Below are positions 5,939-6,272 of a stretch of DNA of 6,272 bases, piece by piece. The notes beneath the pieces are model-generated. The model ran no database searches and was not told the origin of the DNA. It saw only the letters and a program-made list of their open reading frames with translations. Within the stretch, counting starts at the first letter, position 1. Each line of letters starts with the position of its first letter. Origin of the DNA: an uncultured Lachnospiraceae bacterium (GTDB lineage Bacteria > Bacillota_A > Clostridia > Lachnospirales > Lachnospiraceae); assembly GCA_910585855.1 (NCBI GenBank), contig CAJUGZ010000256.1, positions 1 through 6,272 of the forward strand. Reading direction: 5' to 3'. Position numbers and translations under genes: made by a program.

Positions 5939-6145
5939 ATGAATATAAATCAGAATATTGATATATATAATGCTGATATTTATCTGCGTCTGTCGAAAGA
6001 GGATGGGGATAAGGAGGAAAGTGATAGCATTAGGAATCAGAGAGAGTTTATTTTGGAGTTTTTAAAATCTAAGGAAGATATTAATATTTATGCAGTCAGA
6101 GTGGATGATGGTTATTCCGGGGTAAATTTTGCTAGGGTTAGATAA
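5939..6145 (+). pseudogene. truncated large serine recombinase (N-terminal catalytic part)
   Basis: The product has the resolvase/invertase catalytic start of the large serine recombinases that move integrative elements in Firmicutes. Visible motifs are YLRLS with nucleophile S19 and R17 (residues 15-19), DSIRNQREF (29-37) and VDDGYSGVNF (55-64). The start is supported by GAGGTG at 5928-5933, five bases before the ATG. After GVNF, family members usually continue with a residue pair such as ERPAF and more catalytic arginines; here it reads ARVR and stops at residue 68. Full-length relatives are about 500 residues, so the rest of the catalytic domain, the recombinase domain and the zinc-ribbon and coiled-coil regions are missing. 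The breakpoint is near 6130, where an inverted repeat and a minus-strand frame begin, which suggests interruption by another element. It cannot be active as it stands. Confidence 0.85.
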
Positions 6146-6183
6146 CGATACCATTTTGATATGTGGTGTCAACATCTAGCCCT
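6134..6183. repeat. inverted repeat just inside the recombinase breakpoint
   Basis: AGGGTTAGAT (6134-6143) faces ATCTAGCCCT (6174-6183): ten pairs, one of them G-T, around a 30-base loop. It begins a few bases after the point where the recombinase stops matching its family and ends ten bases before the stop of the minus-strand frame. That suits the terminal or subterminal structure of an inserted element, or a terminator-like fold at the end of its gene. Confidence 0.45.
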
Positions 6184-6206
6184 TGCTTTATCTTAGACTA
6201 CGATAC
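6138..6206. repeat. 14-base near-perfect direct repeat pair
   Basis: TTAGATAACGATAC (6138-6151) and TTAGACTACGATAC (6193-6206) agree at 12 of 14 positions, 55 bases apart. The second copy covers the last codons and stop of the minus-strand frame. Such a pair near an element end could be a transposase- or recombinase-binding repeat. Confidence 0.35.
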
Positions 6207-6272
6207 TGTCTACATCTGTACCGATTTGACGGAAATAAGATGTGTTTTTGATAGGTTCTTGCGTGTTCTCTA
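6193..6272 (-). CDS. C-terminal end of an unidentified gene running off the right edge
   Basis: On the minus strand a frame enters from the right edge and runs for 25 codons to TAA at 6193-6195. The residues (TQEPIKNTSYFRQIGTDVDS and then IVV) look like real protein: mixed polar and hydrophobic, without the R/S bias of shadow frames. I do not recognise the family. Its position, reading toward the broken recombinase and ending about 60 bases from the breakpoint, is what one expects for the transposase or last gene of an inserted element. The evidence is short, so this is tentative. Confidence 0.4.
   Translation of the reverse strand, partial: ENTQEPIKNTSYFRQIGTDVDSIVV

Noticed and set aside
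1..6272. CRISPR array, tRNA or rRNA genes
   Set aside because: No regularly spaced repeats and no tRNA or rRNA signature sequences were seen on either strand.

Overview
The window looks like accessory or recently reshuffled DNA from a low-GC Firmicute, most likely a gut Clostridia/Lachnospiraceae-type bacterium. This rests on AGGAGG ribosome binding sites, strong A/T bias at third codon positions, and the gene families present. No rRNA, tRNA or other taxonomic marker is in the window, so the placement is inference.

Layout. Positions 1-300 hold a GC-richer block (about 52% G+C over 61-240) with hairpins and no convincing gene. It gives way sharply to an AT-rich promoter region (about 19% G+C over 301-420). 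From 437 to 5241 runs a Bce/antimicrobial-peptide-type module. It contains an OmpR-family response regulator (437-1126), a histidine kinase with two membrane helices and almost no extracellular loop (1123-2157, overlapping the regulator by ATGA), and a large FtsX/MacB-type ABC permease (2329-4722). A small four-helix membrane protein, probably DUF6608-like (4834-5241), ends the module. The ATP-binding protein that should sit between kinase and permease is missing. In its place is a 26-codon stub (2265-2345) that keeps the ribosome binding site and about ten family-typical N-terminal residues. The transporter therefore appears to have lost its motor by an internal deletion.

The regulator gene and the ATPase stub are both preceded by a CTGTRACATTT box, 58 and 59 bases from their start codons. 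This suggests the regulator controls both its own operon and the transporter operon.

Positions 5242-5938 hold a possible short secreted peptide on the minus strand, a GC-richer island, and an extremely AT-rich stretch (14 G/C in 140 bases over 5581-5720) carrying promoter-like elements. At 5939 a large serine recombinase gene begins but is cut off after the DDGYSG motif. From about 6130 the sequence changes to what looks like the end of another element, with an inverted repeat, a 14-base near-repeat, and the C-terminal end of a minus-strand reading frame running off the right edge.

How the genes would work together: in intact relatives, permease plus ATPase detect or remove a cell-wall-active peptide, the kinase reads transporter activity rather than sensing the ligand itself, and the regulator induces the transporter. 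With the ATPase lost, this copy is either decaying or depends on an ATPase encoded elsewhere.
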